Positions 12,759 to 24,032 of a stretch of DNA of 64,000 nucleotides are shown piece after piece; within the stretch, counting starts at the first letter, position 1, and the number at the start of each line of letters is the position of its first letter. The position numbers were made by a program, and so were the translations under genes. Under the pieces are notes generated by a model that had not been told where the DNA came from, ran no database searches, and saw nothing but the letters and a program-made list of their open reading frames with translations. The stretch is from the NCBI RefSeq assembly GCF_019649055.1, contig NW_026570249.1, positions 806,001 to 870,000 of the forward strand, read 5' to 3'. The stretch is from Paramacrobiotus metropolitanus (lineage: Eukaryota; Tardigrada; Eutardigrada; Parachela; Macrobiotidae).

Positions 12759-14148
12759 ATTTGCAGATGTAATAAATTTTGTATTCTATAAAATTTTAAA
12801 TTTTCTCGGTGAGAGGATTGCACATACGAAATTATTATATGAGTGCTCGTTGGCGGCAAAAACAATAATGCTACTCAACAGTCTGCATCATCCTGGGTTT
12901 GTGTACGAGTACTTACTTCTCCGCGGTGCAGCGGCAAACCAGAATGATTACAATATCGTGATTCACCAGCATAACAGGCCCTCCGGCCACAATCTGATTA
13001 GTATATCCGCTAAGAAGTTTTGTGTTTATTAGAATACGGCTTGATAGCCACAATTAAAATTTGCATCCACTTGACGAAAACGTGTTCCTCCATTCTGAAA
13101 ACTTTTATATGAGTATGACAGGGAAAAAATTCCGGTTGTGCTGACATGGTAATGACAGTCAGCCGTAATGGATAGATGAATGATCGGCGTGAAATGTCAC
13201 ATAATAATAAAGCCTTTTTCGACAACTGCGATTTACTGTTTTGCGACAGGGGTGCACTCAACAACCTTTATAATTTTATAACATTCTATAATTATATATA
13301 CTGTTTTTGGACATCTTTGTTGCAGTTGCTAAATGGACGGGCAGGAAACAAGTTCGCGTAGACCTTGGCCACACGCCGCCCGCTTCCAGCCGCTTCGCTT
13401 GCAGATCATATGTGGCTTTGTACACACAAACAACACCGAACAGGATAACTGCTACCGTAGTATATGTGTACCTGGGACAAATTCGAGGCGTATGGAAGAA
13501 AGCTTAACGAGGTAACCACGACCATAAATCTTATCGGATACTGATACGTATCCGATAATTAAGTCTTACCGGATCTTGTCCGCTTTACAAAAAAATAACT
13601 GTAATTTTAACTTCCGCAAGTTTGCCATGTTATACATGACCGTGCTCAGTGTTTTTGACCATTTGATGCATTACTAACCGAAACCTGGCTTGTCGGTGTG
13701 AACTGCTAGTTGATCCGAAGTCTATCATTAAATTATGTAATGCCTTAAAATACGTTCAGTTTTAAAAAGATCCGACTGCATATATTTGCAGTGAAGTATG
13801 TATGTACAAAATTTCCGTCGTGCTGCGCTTTAATTTTTGCTCCACGCTGCAAATCAACAAATGGTAAATCATCTATTATTCTGCAAAAAATAACTCGGGA
13901 GGGCCGTGAGATGCGGTCGGTACAACCGTACAACGTAAAAAAAATTATCTGCATCACAACAATAACAAACGCATTAACATAACAAATGACGACACAGTCA
14001 AATTTACTACCGTTTTCTGTTGCGGTACTAAACAGCTTAGGACACTTGATAGGGTTTGCTCAATCCAGCGGCAGTTACCTTTGTTTTCTCAAAATTTTGG
14101 GATTTATTGAAAAATTAAATGGAGAAAACTGAACGTATCTGTCATCGT
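12759..14148. other. Duplicated spacer between receptor copies 1 and 2
   Basis: Upstream flank of copy 1 followed by downstream flank of copy 2. Stretches around 12930-13090 and 13160-13260 resemble 17510-17690 and 17800-17890, so the flanks were duplicated with the genes. It contains the modular-gene fragment at 13333-13512. No intact gene seen. Confidence 0.6.
13333..13512 (+). pseudogene. Fragment of module 9 of the modular secreted gene
   Basis: The sequence resembles 7195-7340, the second exon of module 9: matching stretches include CCGCTTCC-GCCGCTT, GATCATAT-TGGCT, CGAACaGGATAAC, and GGGACAAATTCG-G-GTATGGAA followed by a GAGGTAA donor-like end. The reading frame is broken by small indels and a stop directly after the Lys-Ala codons that match W-K-K-V. 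Immediately downstream, 13620-13980 resembles 9355-9700, the 3' flank of the modular gene. The piece was therefore carried along when the receptor genes duplicated and is no longer coding. Confidence 0.75.
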
Positions 14149-17100
14149 TTAAATGTGTAAAATGCGCCTATACTGATTAAAAACCGAAAAAAACTGCTGA
14201 ATTAAATCTACGGTGGAATTTAAGGCATTTTGGATAGGGGAACCTTGTTGCCAGCTTGCTGTTCCCTGCAATACATCCGCAACAACACCGCCAACGGTAT
14301 TCCGACCACCTCCATCACCTACAAATTTTTGGGTAAGTGGCATTCATTCTTGTGCTCGTATACTGTCGTAGAAATAGACATAAATTTTATGCGAGTACTA
14401 TCTGCCCTCACCAGATACGCATTTTGTTCCTCGGTAGCCACAAAGCGGTTCATTCAACGGAGGACTGGAACGCTTATTAGGCCATACAATCTGACGAATA
14501 CTGTTGTCCAGTGGGTCGCGGCTTGGCTGAAGAATTCGTTGCCGGGCGGAATACTCCATAATGGGCTGTCAAAATAGCAACTGGTCACTCATTAGCGCCC
14601 TTCATTGATCGGTACATGAGTGCTTTTGCTCCACACCATGCTTCCATAACTGGTCAAAATTGCCGAGCGACCAAAGGCCCAAATTTAGTTTTGCCCCACG
14701 GCCAGAGTGCAGTATAAGTTCTTACGGACACACAAAATACCTTGAAATTGCCATTAACGTCGGGTTGACTAAGAACCCAGTCTGATTCGCGGTCTCCACT
14801 AACATTTATGAAAATCTCCTGTCCTAAGATAGTGTACGTTCGGTTCCACATCAGCCTGGAAACTGCCGCACCGTCGTGCGGATCCCCGCCGGATCCCGAC
14901 TTTGCCATTTCGCTTACAACCTTTGAAGTACACTCAGAAAACGTATAAGAATTCCAAAAATATTATAAAACTCAGTAGCGACAGATATTCACCTGGCCAT
15001 AAATGGACGTTGCAAAGTAGTAGGCCATGGCGGATGGGCTGACCTTTAAAGAAAGCAAGAATAACACTCCATAGATAGAAGCACTAATTGTCGGCGGGTC
15101 AGAACACAAAATTAATGCACCACCGCTGTCGTAATGCAAACGCAACCAAATAGGATTGGTCCTTAGTCGCGCTTCCACGTACCTCTTCTTGATCAGAGAG
15201 CGGGTAACCATACTTTTCATTGGTTAATTGTTTTATCGCCTGGGTGAAATTGCGATATTCTGGGTTTTCTTCGTACCGCACAGGGGGTGATATTTTGAAG
15301 AGCGACCGAAACGCCATACGAGCATCCTAAAGCCAAAGCATAAGATGAATATGTAACGTGATGACACTTCTACATAAAAAGAAATCATGTCCCTTCAATC
15401 TCTTATTTAGATTGTTTTACTCGGCGGCGGAGCTTTCATGTACTAACCTCATCCCGTCCATCTAGGTTTCCTGAACGCCATGTCATGTTGCCGACAACTT
15501 GTGGATTTTGAAAAGGTTCAAAGGCAAAATATACCTCCAAAAGAACATAAGATGGTATATTTTATTCATAAAATATACAGAGACAAGCGTCGCTCACAAC
15601 GATACATTTAATGGAAAGTACCTAATGTGCATGTGTTTCTTACGTAATCTCCGTTCGTCATTTGCATATCTGAAGCAGCCAACTGTAAATAACTATATAT
15701 TGCAAGCATCGAAAATTCGTAATCAAGGTAAAAGTTCGCAGTGTTGCTGTACCATAATGGATCGGATGCGGCTGCCGTGTGCAATGATGAGAACAACTAA
15801 AAACAAATCAATGAAAATACGCTGACAATAAGCGTTGTCAAATATTCTTGCTGTTTCTTCTTCTGCCGTTAACGTTTTGAGCAAACATGCATGATTACCT
15901 CGGGCAACAGACTTGATTTCTTCCAGATAATGCATAGTGTCTTGCCTGTCAGTGCCATTGATGTGGTATCGGCTGGCGCTAGATTATAGGTCCAGCGCAA
16001 GGTATGGAAGACCGATGAACACATGATTATAGCCACAACGGACCTTCTGCGGCCATCATTTCGTATCATCACACAAAATCCCGACCGTATTGTAACCAAA
16101 GCCACTCAGTATCTTTGTAGAGAGCTACGTTGATTTCTTCCGGAGAAAACGGGGTCACCCGTGTGAGCGTGGGATAACGCCGTTTGTCGTAAAAGGACGA
16201 ATGTCCCAAATTCCTACAATTTTACTGGGATTTACGGTACGAATGTTGTTGTAATGAGCGAATTAGCCGCACCGATGTGACTTACGGAATCAGCATTGGT
16301 ATGTTCCATTCTGTAAAAAATTCAGTAATTTACACTTTGCAGTCAGTACCTGGACGTGCAATCAACTGCGCTCATAATACGGTACTGTCACATCCGGCTA
16401 ATATGTCATTATTACCACCAAGAAAAAACCAAACAATAATTTTATAGTGCCATGAAACCTCCCGGCTGTTCGATTCAGCTTTCAGGCAGCCATATTACGA
16501 GCAGGTTACCGGTTTTCGGACTTTTCTTCAGATTTTGCCGTTTTTACCGCTAATTAGCGCAGATTGCTTTATAAATCTTCCAAGATTTTTTTCATCAACC
16601 TGAAAAGCTTAGCTTATGCAAATGCTGAAGCATTGGACTGTTAATACGTGCGTCAGTTTATTTTTGTGTTTAAAAGTGTGCGATTAATATCTTCAATATA
16701 AGAACTTCAATACAACATTGCTGTGTTGTGCGTTTCAAAATGGAATTACTAAAGCGCAACCATATGTGTTGCTTAACTGGCTCAAATAGTGCACTATATT
16801 GCAGATACTCTAAAAAATTTCTTTGAAACAGTGCACTGCTGTTTGTCACTAAAATTATTTACTTTTTGGGTGCACTAATAATTATGATATGCACAAGTAT
16901 GTCGCACCTGTTGCAAAACTGGCCAAGGATTGTGTTACTGGTGAGCACTCTAAGATCAGGTAGAAATTAGATGGCGATTATGGCATCATTATGCATCCAT
17001 TAAAGCAATGTCACAGCTGGTGTACCTGGACCAATCATGGCCAAAACGGGATTGCCAGTGGTCTGCATGTAATAATGGCGTGCAGCCCAATCAAGTGCCT

Positions 17101-17359
17101 TGGATTCCGCGTCTGGCGCGTCATAACAAGCCCCTTGCTCATAAAATCTGGCTCCCGTCACATTTAGTAGTGAACCATAATTCGTTCGCAAGTGCTCTTC
17201 TCCTTTGTCAAATACGGCCCGTGCGCTTTGACCTACTGCCGAATTTCTGCCAGACAGTGAAAATTCCATCAAACCGATATCCACCGTTGCCGACGTATAA
17301 GTTGTAAAATATACAGCAAAGATAAAAAGCAAAGGTAAGTCTATCTGTAGTCTTCTCAT
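14149..17359 (-). pseudogene. Natriuretic-receptor-like ectodomain, copy 2, exon 4 broken
   Basis: Twelve exons collinear with copies 1 and 3: 17359-17026, 16949-16908, 16310-16286, 16213-15899, 15796-15753, 15682-15644, 15534-15448, 15326-15183, 15043-14993, 14920-14741, 14565-14412, 14318-14149. Signal peptide (MRRLQIDLPLLFIFAVYFTT) and eleven exons keep open frames and good splice sites. Exon 4 is 315 nt instead of 329 and does not translate through: an extra base after CTCTACAAA near 16120, a net deletion after the ILCDD motif near 16020-16080 that brings in a TGA, and a one-base loss near 15980 are visible against both sisters. An upstream in-frame ATG (17518) exists, but alignment with the sister copies favours 17359. 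Damage limited to one exon suggests recent loss of function or a sequencing fault; I call it a pseudogene with moderate confidence. Confidence 0.7.
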
Positions 17360-18067
17360 ATTTTGCAGATATATTTGGGATTTACAATGATTTCTAAATT
17401 TTGCTCGGTTAGTGGATTGTACGTGCGAAGTTACGTAGAAACTCTCTACAAAACCAAACGGGCTATACAAGCAGCGTGCATCATCCGGGTTCTGGTACTT
17501 CTCCGATGCCACCGGCAAACCAGATTTAAGTACTTTGTACTAAAATACGGGGACTAACATAACAGACCCTCCAGCCACAATCTGATTAGTATATCCGTTA
17601 AGGAGCTTTTGCATTTATTAGAGTATGGCTTCCTAGTCATAATTAAAACAGAAACATACGTGTAATCCACCTGACAGAAACGTGTTCCTCTGTTCAATAA
17701 GATTCTTTACTTCTATAATTATACGAGGACCACACAAAAAAATGCCGGTTTGGCCGACAATCTAGTCATGGCAATGCAGCCATACTGGATACAGTAAATG
17801 AATGAAGATCAACACCGCGTCACATAACAAAGCCGTTTTCGGAAATTGTTATTTACGATTCTGAGAAAGAAATGCAGTCATCAACAGTTATACAATATGT
17901 TATGATTTTGCCTGTTTTTGGACAGATGCCGCCTTTATACTGATGCTAATGCGTTGACGGGCTAGCAGCTTTAGTAAGCAGACCATTCCCAAAAAAATCA
18001 GTCGCTGCTTTTGCAACATATACGGATTATTTGTAAAAGCAGCTAGAGACGGTTGTCCTTGTCATTG
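17360..18067. other. Spacer between receptor copies 2 and 3
   Basis: Duplicated flank sequence, similar to 12930-13260 in its first half. No open frame of substance and no clear copy of the modular-gene fragment here. Confidence 0.5.
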
Positions 18068-21000
18068 TTAAATGTGGAAAATGCTTCTGTACTGGTTCAA
18101 GACCGAAGAAAACTGTTGAATTAAATTTACTGTGGAGTTCAGGGCACTCTGGATAGGTGAATCCTGTTGCCGGCTTGCCGTCCCCTGCAATACATCCGCA
18201 ACAACAACCCGAAAAGCATTCCTGTCTCCTCCACCACCTGCAAATTCTTATGTAAATATTTCTGCGTACGCTTCCTTATATGTTGTCGTCCACAGACATA
18301 AACATCTACGGAGTAATTTACACTCACCAGATACGCATTTTGTTCCCCGGTAGCCGCAAAGTGGTTCATTCAACGGCGGACTGTTGCGCTTATTCGGCCA
18401 TACAATCTGACGAGTGCTGTTATCCACTGGATCGCGGCTTGGCTGAAGAACTCGCTGCCGAGCCGAATACTCCATAACGGGCTGCCGAAATGACTTATTT
18501 GTTAAGACTACGTACATTCATTACTCTGTACAGAGTATAATAAACTAAAGAGCGACGGCGTGGTACTCACTCGTGATTCGCCATTAATTAACCTAACGAA
18601 TCGCGACTGAAATTCATGCTTTTAAGTTTTCCTAAATGTTTAGTCTGTAAACCGTAAATGCGCTAAAAGATTGGTTAGCTAATGGTGAGTGACCCTCGTT
18701 GATCGAGAGCTGCGGTTTTGCTCGATTGTATCACTGCACCAAAAGCTTCACTTGCACAGTAGGGAGACAATTAATGTTATTGTTAGAATTACGCACTTCC
18801 GGGGTGCCGAAACAAATAGGGAAAGGAAATACCTTAAAATTGCCATTATCGTCCGGTTGGCTGAGAACCCAGTCTGATTCACGGTCTCCATTAGCATTTA
18901 TGAAAATATCCTGTCCAAGGATGGTGAACGTACGATTCCGCATTCGCTTGGAAACTTCCACACCATCGCGCGGATTCCCACCAACTCCCGACGTCGCCAT
19001 TTCGCTTAGAACCTTTGAAATAAATTAGGTAAATTCTTATATGTATTTTCCAGTGATGTTGGGGATGCAGCAGTGCTCTATTTACCTGGCCATAAATGGA
19101 TAGTGCGTAGTAGTAAGCCATAGTGAAGGGATTGACCTTTTAAAACCCAAACAGGAAACATGTAATTATTCGTCAGAATTTAAAATTAATGTATCTGCTG
19201 TAGTGGACATGCAATCACATCAGAAAGGTCATCGGTCGTGCAATCACGTACCTCCTCTCCAGTAGCGTATTCGTAGCTATATTTTTCTTTGGTAAGTCGC
19301 TTCAGCTCTTTGGTAAAGTTGCGATACTCTGGAGATTCTTCGGGACGCGTTGATATTTTGAAAAGTGAGCGAAACGCCGTACGAGCGTCCTGGTGAGTAA
19401 GAGAATTTAGTTAACGTGTAGAAGTGTAGGGGAAAAGGACCATGCCCGTTCAAAACTGCTATCTTGTCGTTTAATTAAGGCTTTTTGCGCCACTGCTGAC
19501 TACTTCTATACGTACTTCGTCTCGTCCATCAGAGCTGTCCGAACGCCAGGTGATGTTACCGACCATTTCTGGACTTCGAAAAGGCTCAAATGCGAAATAT
19601 ACCTTCGAAAACCAGAATCTGTTAGATGGATTATCGATTACACGTATCCCTAAACCTTTCTTGAATTAGATTTCTTGACTTACATAATCGCCGTTTGTCA
19701 TCTGCGCATCGGAAGCAGCCAGCTGTGACATAATGCAAAACTGTGAAAATGTGTTGAGATACCAACTTTCTAATTTTTTTCTGTACCATGATGGGTCGAA
19801 TGCGGCTGCCATGTGCAATGATGACGACAACTAGAACAAATTACACAAACGTTAACTCTAATATTTGTGCTACAAAAGCGGAAATTACATATAATAGGCA
19901 TACTCTAGTTCCTTCAAGCATTCTTTTTTTTACAGTAATATGTTTGAACTCTGAAGCAGATTTACGATTTACCTCGGGCAATGGACCTGATTTCTTCCAA
20001 ATAGTGCATCGTATTCCGCCTGTCGTTGCCAGTGATGTAGAACCGGCTGACACTTAAATTATAATTCAACCGCAAAGTGTCGAAGACGGATGTACACATT
20101 GGTACAACGAAAGAGGAAGCAGGAGACCTCCCAGTTCTACCGCTATCGTCCGTGTCATCGCACAAAATCCCTACTGTATCGTAGCCAAAACCACTCAATA
20201 TCTTGTACAGAACTTGGTTGACATCATCCGGAAGAAACGGGGAAATCCGCGTCAGTGTGGGATAGCGTCGCTTGTTTGAAAAAGCAGGGTCTCCTGGATT
20301 TCTACAATTTCACGACGAATTACGTTTGCTGCTTTTATGAGCACTAATCGTACTTCTATACAACTTACGGCATCAGCATTGGTATTTTCCATTCTGTGAA
20401 AAACGCAGCAATTTATCTGTACGCAAAACATGATTCATAACTTCTTCCCCGGTATCTACATGTCCCTGATGCACGCGGATTAAGTAATTGAAAATTTTTA
20501 ACATACGGATTCACAATTTCCCTCGTTAATATGAAACTTCAACTTACAGATAATTTAAATTTACTACGGGTACAGTACTGAATTTCACTATAGCAGTAGT
20601 ACTGCTCCTCAACAGACAACAGTATCTGTACAAATACACATCAAAACGTTCCAATGCAATACAAAATTTTGCAGATAAAACAGAAACGATATAATTTTTT
20701 TTTGCTGTTATACTGCTCACGTTCGTCTTATAACCGTACCTGTTGCCAAACTGGCCAAGGATGTTGCTGCCACTGCACACTCTAAAAGCGTTTGGAAAAT
20801 GAGACGTAATTAGATACAAAGTCGCACCTGTTGTATCTACAGCATTTAAAGATGTATTTTGTAAGTACCTGGACCAAGCATGGCCAAAACAGGATTGCCG
20901 GTGGTTTGTGTGTAATAATATCGAGCAGCCCAGTTAAGTGCTTTTGGGGCCATGTCGATACAATTTGTCACATCTTCGCGATAAAACCGTGATCCTGTCA

Positions 21001-21193
21001 CATTCATGAACGAACCGTAATTCGTCCGCAAGAGCTCTTCTCCTTTGTCAAAGACAGCAGGTGCGCTTTGAGCTGCTGTCAACTTATTTCCAGTCGACAG
21101 AAAAAATTCTATCAAAGCAATATCTAATGTTGCCGAAGCGTAAGTTGTAACAACAGCAAAGACAAAAAATAAAAATGTATGCAGTCTTCCCAT
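18068..21193 (-). CDS. Secreted natriuretic-receptor-like ectodomain, copy 3
   Basis: Exons: 21193-20869, 20781-20740, 20393-20369, 20301-19973, 19830-19787, 19722-19684, 19602-19516, 19389-19252, 19136-19086, 19012-18833, 18481-18328, 18237-18068 (527 residues). All phases match and no frame breaks are seen. Signal peptide MGRLHTFLFFVFAVVTTYAS; start chosen at 21193 because it aligns with copy 1, although an in-frame ATG lies 11 codons upstream. Receptor-type landmarks: GPG-E-C loop, YPTLTRISPF, GYDTVGILCDD, VVVIIAHGSRIRPIM, LAASDAQMTNGDY, VYFAFEPF, NRTFTILGQDIFINANGDR and PPLNEPLCGYRGTKC. The protein ends 55 residues after the juxtamembrane cysteine pair with a conserved tail containing an N-S-T glycosylation site and an amphipathic helix, with no membrane anchor. 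It would act outside the cell as a soluble binding domain (inference). Confidence 0.82.
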
Positions 21194-22508
21194 ATTTGCG
21201 GTATACTGGATTCTACCAATTTTCAAATTTTACTCAAACGGAGTGACTGAAGGTGTGCAAGCAATCACTCAGTGGCAAGCATTCAGTGGCAAGGCAACAT
21301 TATTTTTGACTTTGTATTACAGTATTACAGAACAAGAAAAGTGAGAACCGCTGCAAAATATTACAGATGCGCGTAATAGTTCTGTTTTGTATGCTTTTCC
21401 AGTGCCACAGGCAAATAAAAACTACCGAAATACATAATACGGGATTGGTAGGCCCTTTAGCTACCATTTACTCAGTGTATCTGCAAAAATTGCTCTCGTT
21501 TATCTGGAAATATACTACTTACGATTAATAAAACGTCACCGTCAGTGTACACAAGAGTATTTACAGACTATGAAAAGATTAAACTGGTACCGGTAACGCA
21601 GCATAAATTTATAGCAACTGGTTATTAGTGATACATTATAAATTTGCATCCACCTAACAAAAAGGTGTTCTTCCATTAATCAATAAAATTCTGCACGAGT
21701 ATGGAGAAGAAAAATTGCGAGTTTGCCAACATCATTATGACAATATACTCGTACGTAGCTGCAGCAGATTATAAATGAGTCATATACTGTAATAAAGAAA
21801 TTGTTTCTCGACAGTTCTTGCACTGCAATTAACATAAGGTGCAGCCATTCAAATGAAAACAACATAAAGTTTTTTGTTTGTGCTGTATGCGGGCAGATGC
21901 CGGCCGCCGCTTTAACAGCCGGGGAGGAACAACTGCAGCAAACAATTTACTTTTAGCGCCAAAATTTATAAGCATTATACTATTACTGTATTTGCGTCTC
22001 ATGCTTTGCTTGTCAAAGAAGGTGTACATACCATAATTAATTTGTGAATCAATTGAAAGATAAACGGATCCAATTTTGAATTACACATGCGATTGGTAGA
22101 CTGCTTTTATACATCGCTATCTAATAGCGCCATTGCCATTCGGATCTGATTATGCATCACATCCGCTAATCAACTTCCGCTTGAATAAAATTCTCGGAGA
22201 TTGGTTCAGTAGAAGTATAGATCGTGCCGCGTGCGTATAAGGCAAATAAAAAAAACCGAAGTCTACCGTCTGCAAGTACAAAGAGTATTTAAAGCGTTGA
22301 CCAATTCTGAAAAAAATTCACTGTGCACTGGATCAAACATTGAGCCGCTCGCTAGTCTAGACGTAAACTTGCTTCCAAGCTGGGCAGTATGTCAGTTGAT
22401 TGTAATTTTTAGCAGATTAAAAGATTTTGTCAAACACGTCTTAGAATCACATTTACGAGCACAGCTGTGCTGGTCGAGGGAATTTCAACGGAACTATAAA
22501 CTTCGACT
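21194..22508. other. Intergenic spacer
   Basis: Divergent flank between receptor copy 3 (minus) and the first Kazal gene (plus). The part up to about 21700 resembles the upstream flanks of copies 1 and 2. No gene seen. Confidence 0.5.
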
Positions 22509-24032
22509 ATGTTTTTCATTGCCGGCCTACTTTTTCTAAGTCTAGGTACGCGCCAATTCGTGACCTTTTTGCGGTTATGCAGTGCCTGCAAAGAGCGGAT
22601 AGGCTGTTGTATTCTTTTCCAGTTGTATTGGCATGTTTTATTGATTAGCCAGTGCCGCTCTACAGTAGTATAGGCTACTGGGGCCAGCAGCCTATACTAC
22701 TGTAGAGCGGCACTGGATTAGCTATACTGTGCTTTATCCCTAAGACCCTAACACGAGTGATTTTAGTTTACACTGTAAGCTGCGCACATGGGCACGGAGG
22801 TTATGACAATTTGTTGCTGTTTTTTTAGTTGCAAATTTAACGGCGCAACAGTACACTACCACTGTACCGTCCTCTTCAAACACAACGACCGCATGTATTT
22901 GTACTCTGGAATATAATCCTGTTTGCGGAGTTGATGGAAAAACGTATCCTAACGCTTGTTCTGCACGCTGTGCAAGTAAGGCAAAGGGAAACTAAACTCA
23001 AAAAAGCTCAGTGGAACTAAACTTATGAAAAGTTATTTTTGTAACATGCATTTTTGTAACAAACGCATAAACTGATCATACTTGTATTAATACTTGTATT
23101 ATAACGGTGCACGTGTGCGGCAACAACCTCTATAAATGAAATAGCCTAACTATCATGAATTTGGTGGTGGTGACCTTAACGGCGGCAAACGTTTATAATT
23201 TCATTTCGCTATAGATCAGTTTCCTTTTTATCTTTTATAGATGTTGCGGTAGCTACGCAAGGGGAATGCGGAATCACAACCACCTCTAATCCAGGATGCA
23301 TTTGCACAGCCATTTTTGCGCCGGTTTGCGGTGTTGATGGACAGACTTATGCCAGCGCATGCGTTGCGGGGTGCGCCCGTGAGTGCAGTATGATTTTCAG
23401 TATACAGTATATATAAAATGAATAAATGTTGATGCAGGAGCTGGTAATTAGCATTTAAAACCTTTCATTTCTGTAAGACTTAAATGTTTTGCAGATATCG
23501 CAATAGCTTCGCAAGGCGAATGCCCCACAATGACATCAACAACGACGACCACGACAATGGCATCAACAACGACATCCCAAACCGTTATGTTCTGCTCGTG
23601 TTCCGACATGATTATTGACCCCGTTTGTAGTTCAAGTGGACAGACATACATCAACTCTTGCCTGGCGCTTTGCAGTCGTAAGAAACATATACGTAAAAAT
23701 AGTGCCGTATTTTGACAAAAAATTTTAATGAGTTCATTTAATTTAAACTTAGATGCAACAAACAAAACTCCCGTTAATATAAAGCTTTCACCTTGTATTG
23801 CCAATTTAATTACGTGTTGGAAGAATGTGTATTAACTACGGTAGAGTGTTATATACATATTAATATAAATACATACTGTACCTGACTTAAAAGGTTTGAA
23901 CTAGCCATGTTGTTAGACGCGGGTGCAACCATTGCTCATTGGGGATGCTGCGATCCGACGTCCTCTTCCTGTCCGACTACGACAACCACATCAACGCCAA
24001 CATCATCGCCCACAGTATCAACATATACATAG
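22509..24032 (+). CDS. Secreted three-domain Kazal inhibitor
   Basis: Exons 22509-22545 (signal peptide [12 protein letters not shown]), 22829-22975, 23241-23378, 23495-23677, then a less certain final exon. Each middle exon carries one Kazal core; the closing cysteine of each domain (QGEC) comes from the next exon, and junctions are phase 1. Domain 1 has [16 protein letters not shown], putting Leu at P1 (second residue after the second cysteine); domain 2 has [16 protein letters not shown] (Ala); domain 3 has [17 protein letters not shown] (Asp) after a Thr-rich linker. These would be serine-protease inhibitors outside the cell. The end is unclear: an exon from 23757 would give a short tail ending near 23834, or one at 23917-24032 gives a Thr/Ser-rich tail resembling the start of a fourth repeat. 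The second is used for the end coordinate. Confidence 0.72.
22644..22721. mobile_element. 68-bp foldback element with ATTAG duplications
   Basis: Two perfect 28-base inverted arms (22649-22676 and 22689-22716) surround a 12-base centre. The pentamer ATTAG stands directly outside both arms (22644-22648 and 22717-22721) and looks like a target-site duplication. It lies in the first intron of the Kazal gene at 22509-24032. It has no coding capacity, so it would be a non-autonomous foldback or MITE copy. Confidence 0.75.

Noticed and set aside
17360-17518. Longer N-terminus of receptor copy 2 from ATG 17518
   Set aside because: It buries the signal peptide, and the extension is absent from the sister genes.
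22649-22716. Perfect hairpin considered as a microRNA precursor
   Set aside because: Arms are perfectly paired, the loop is GC-rich, and ATTAG flanks fit a target duplication, so a foldback element is the simpler reading.
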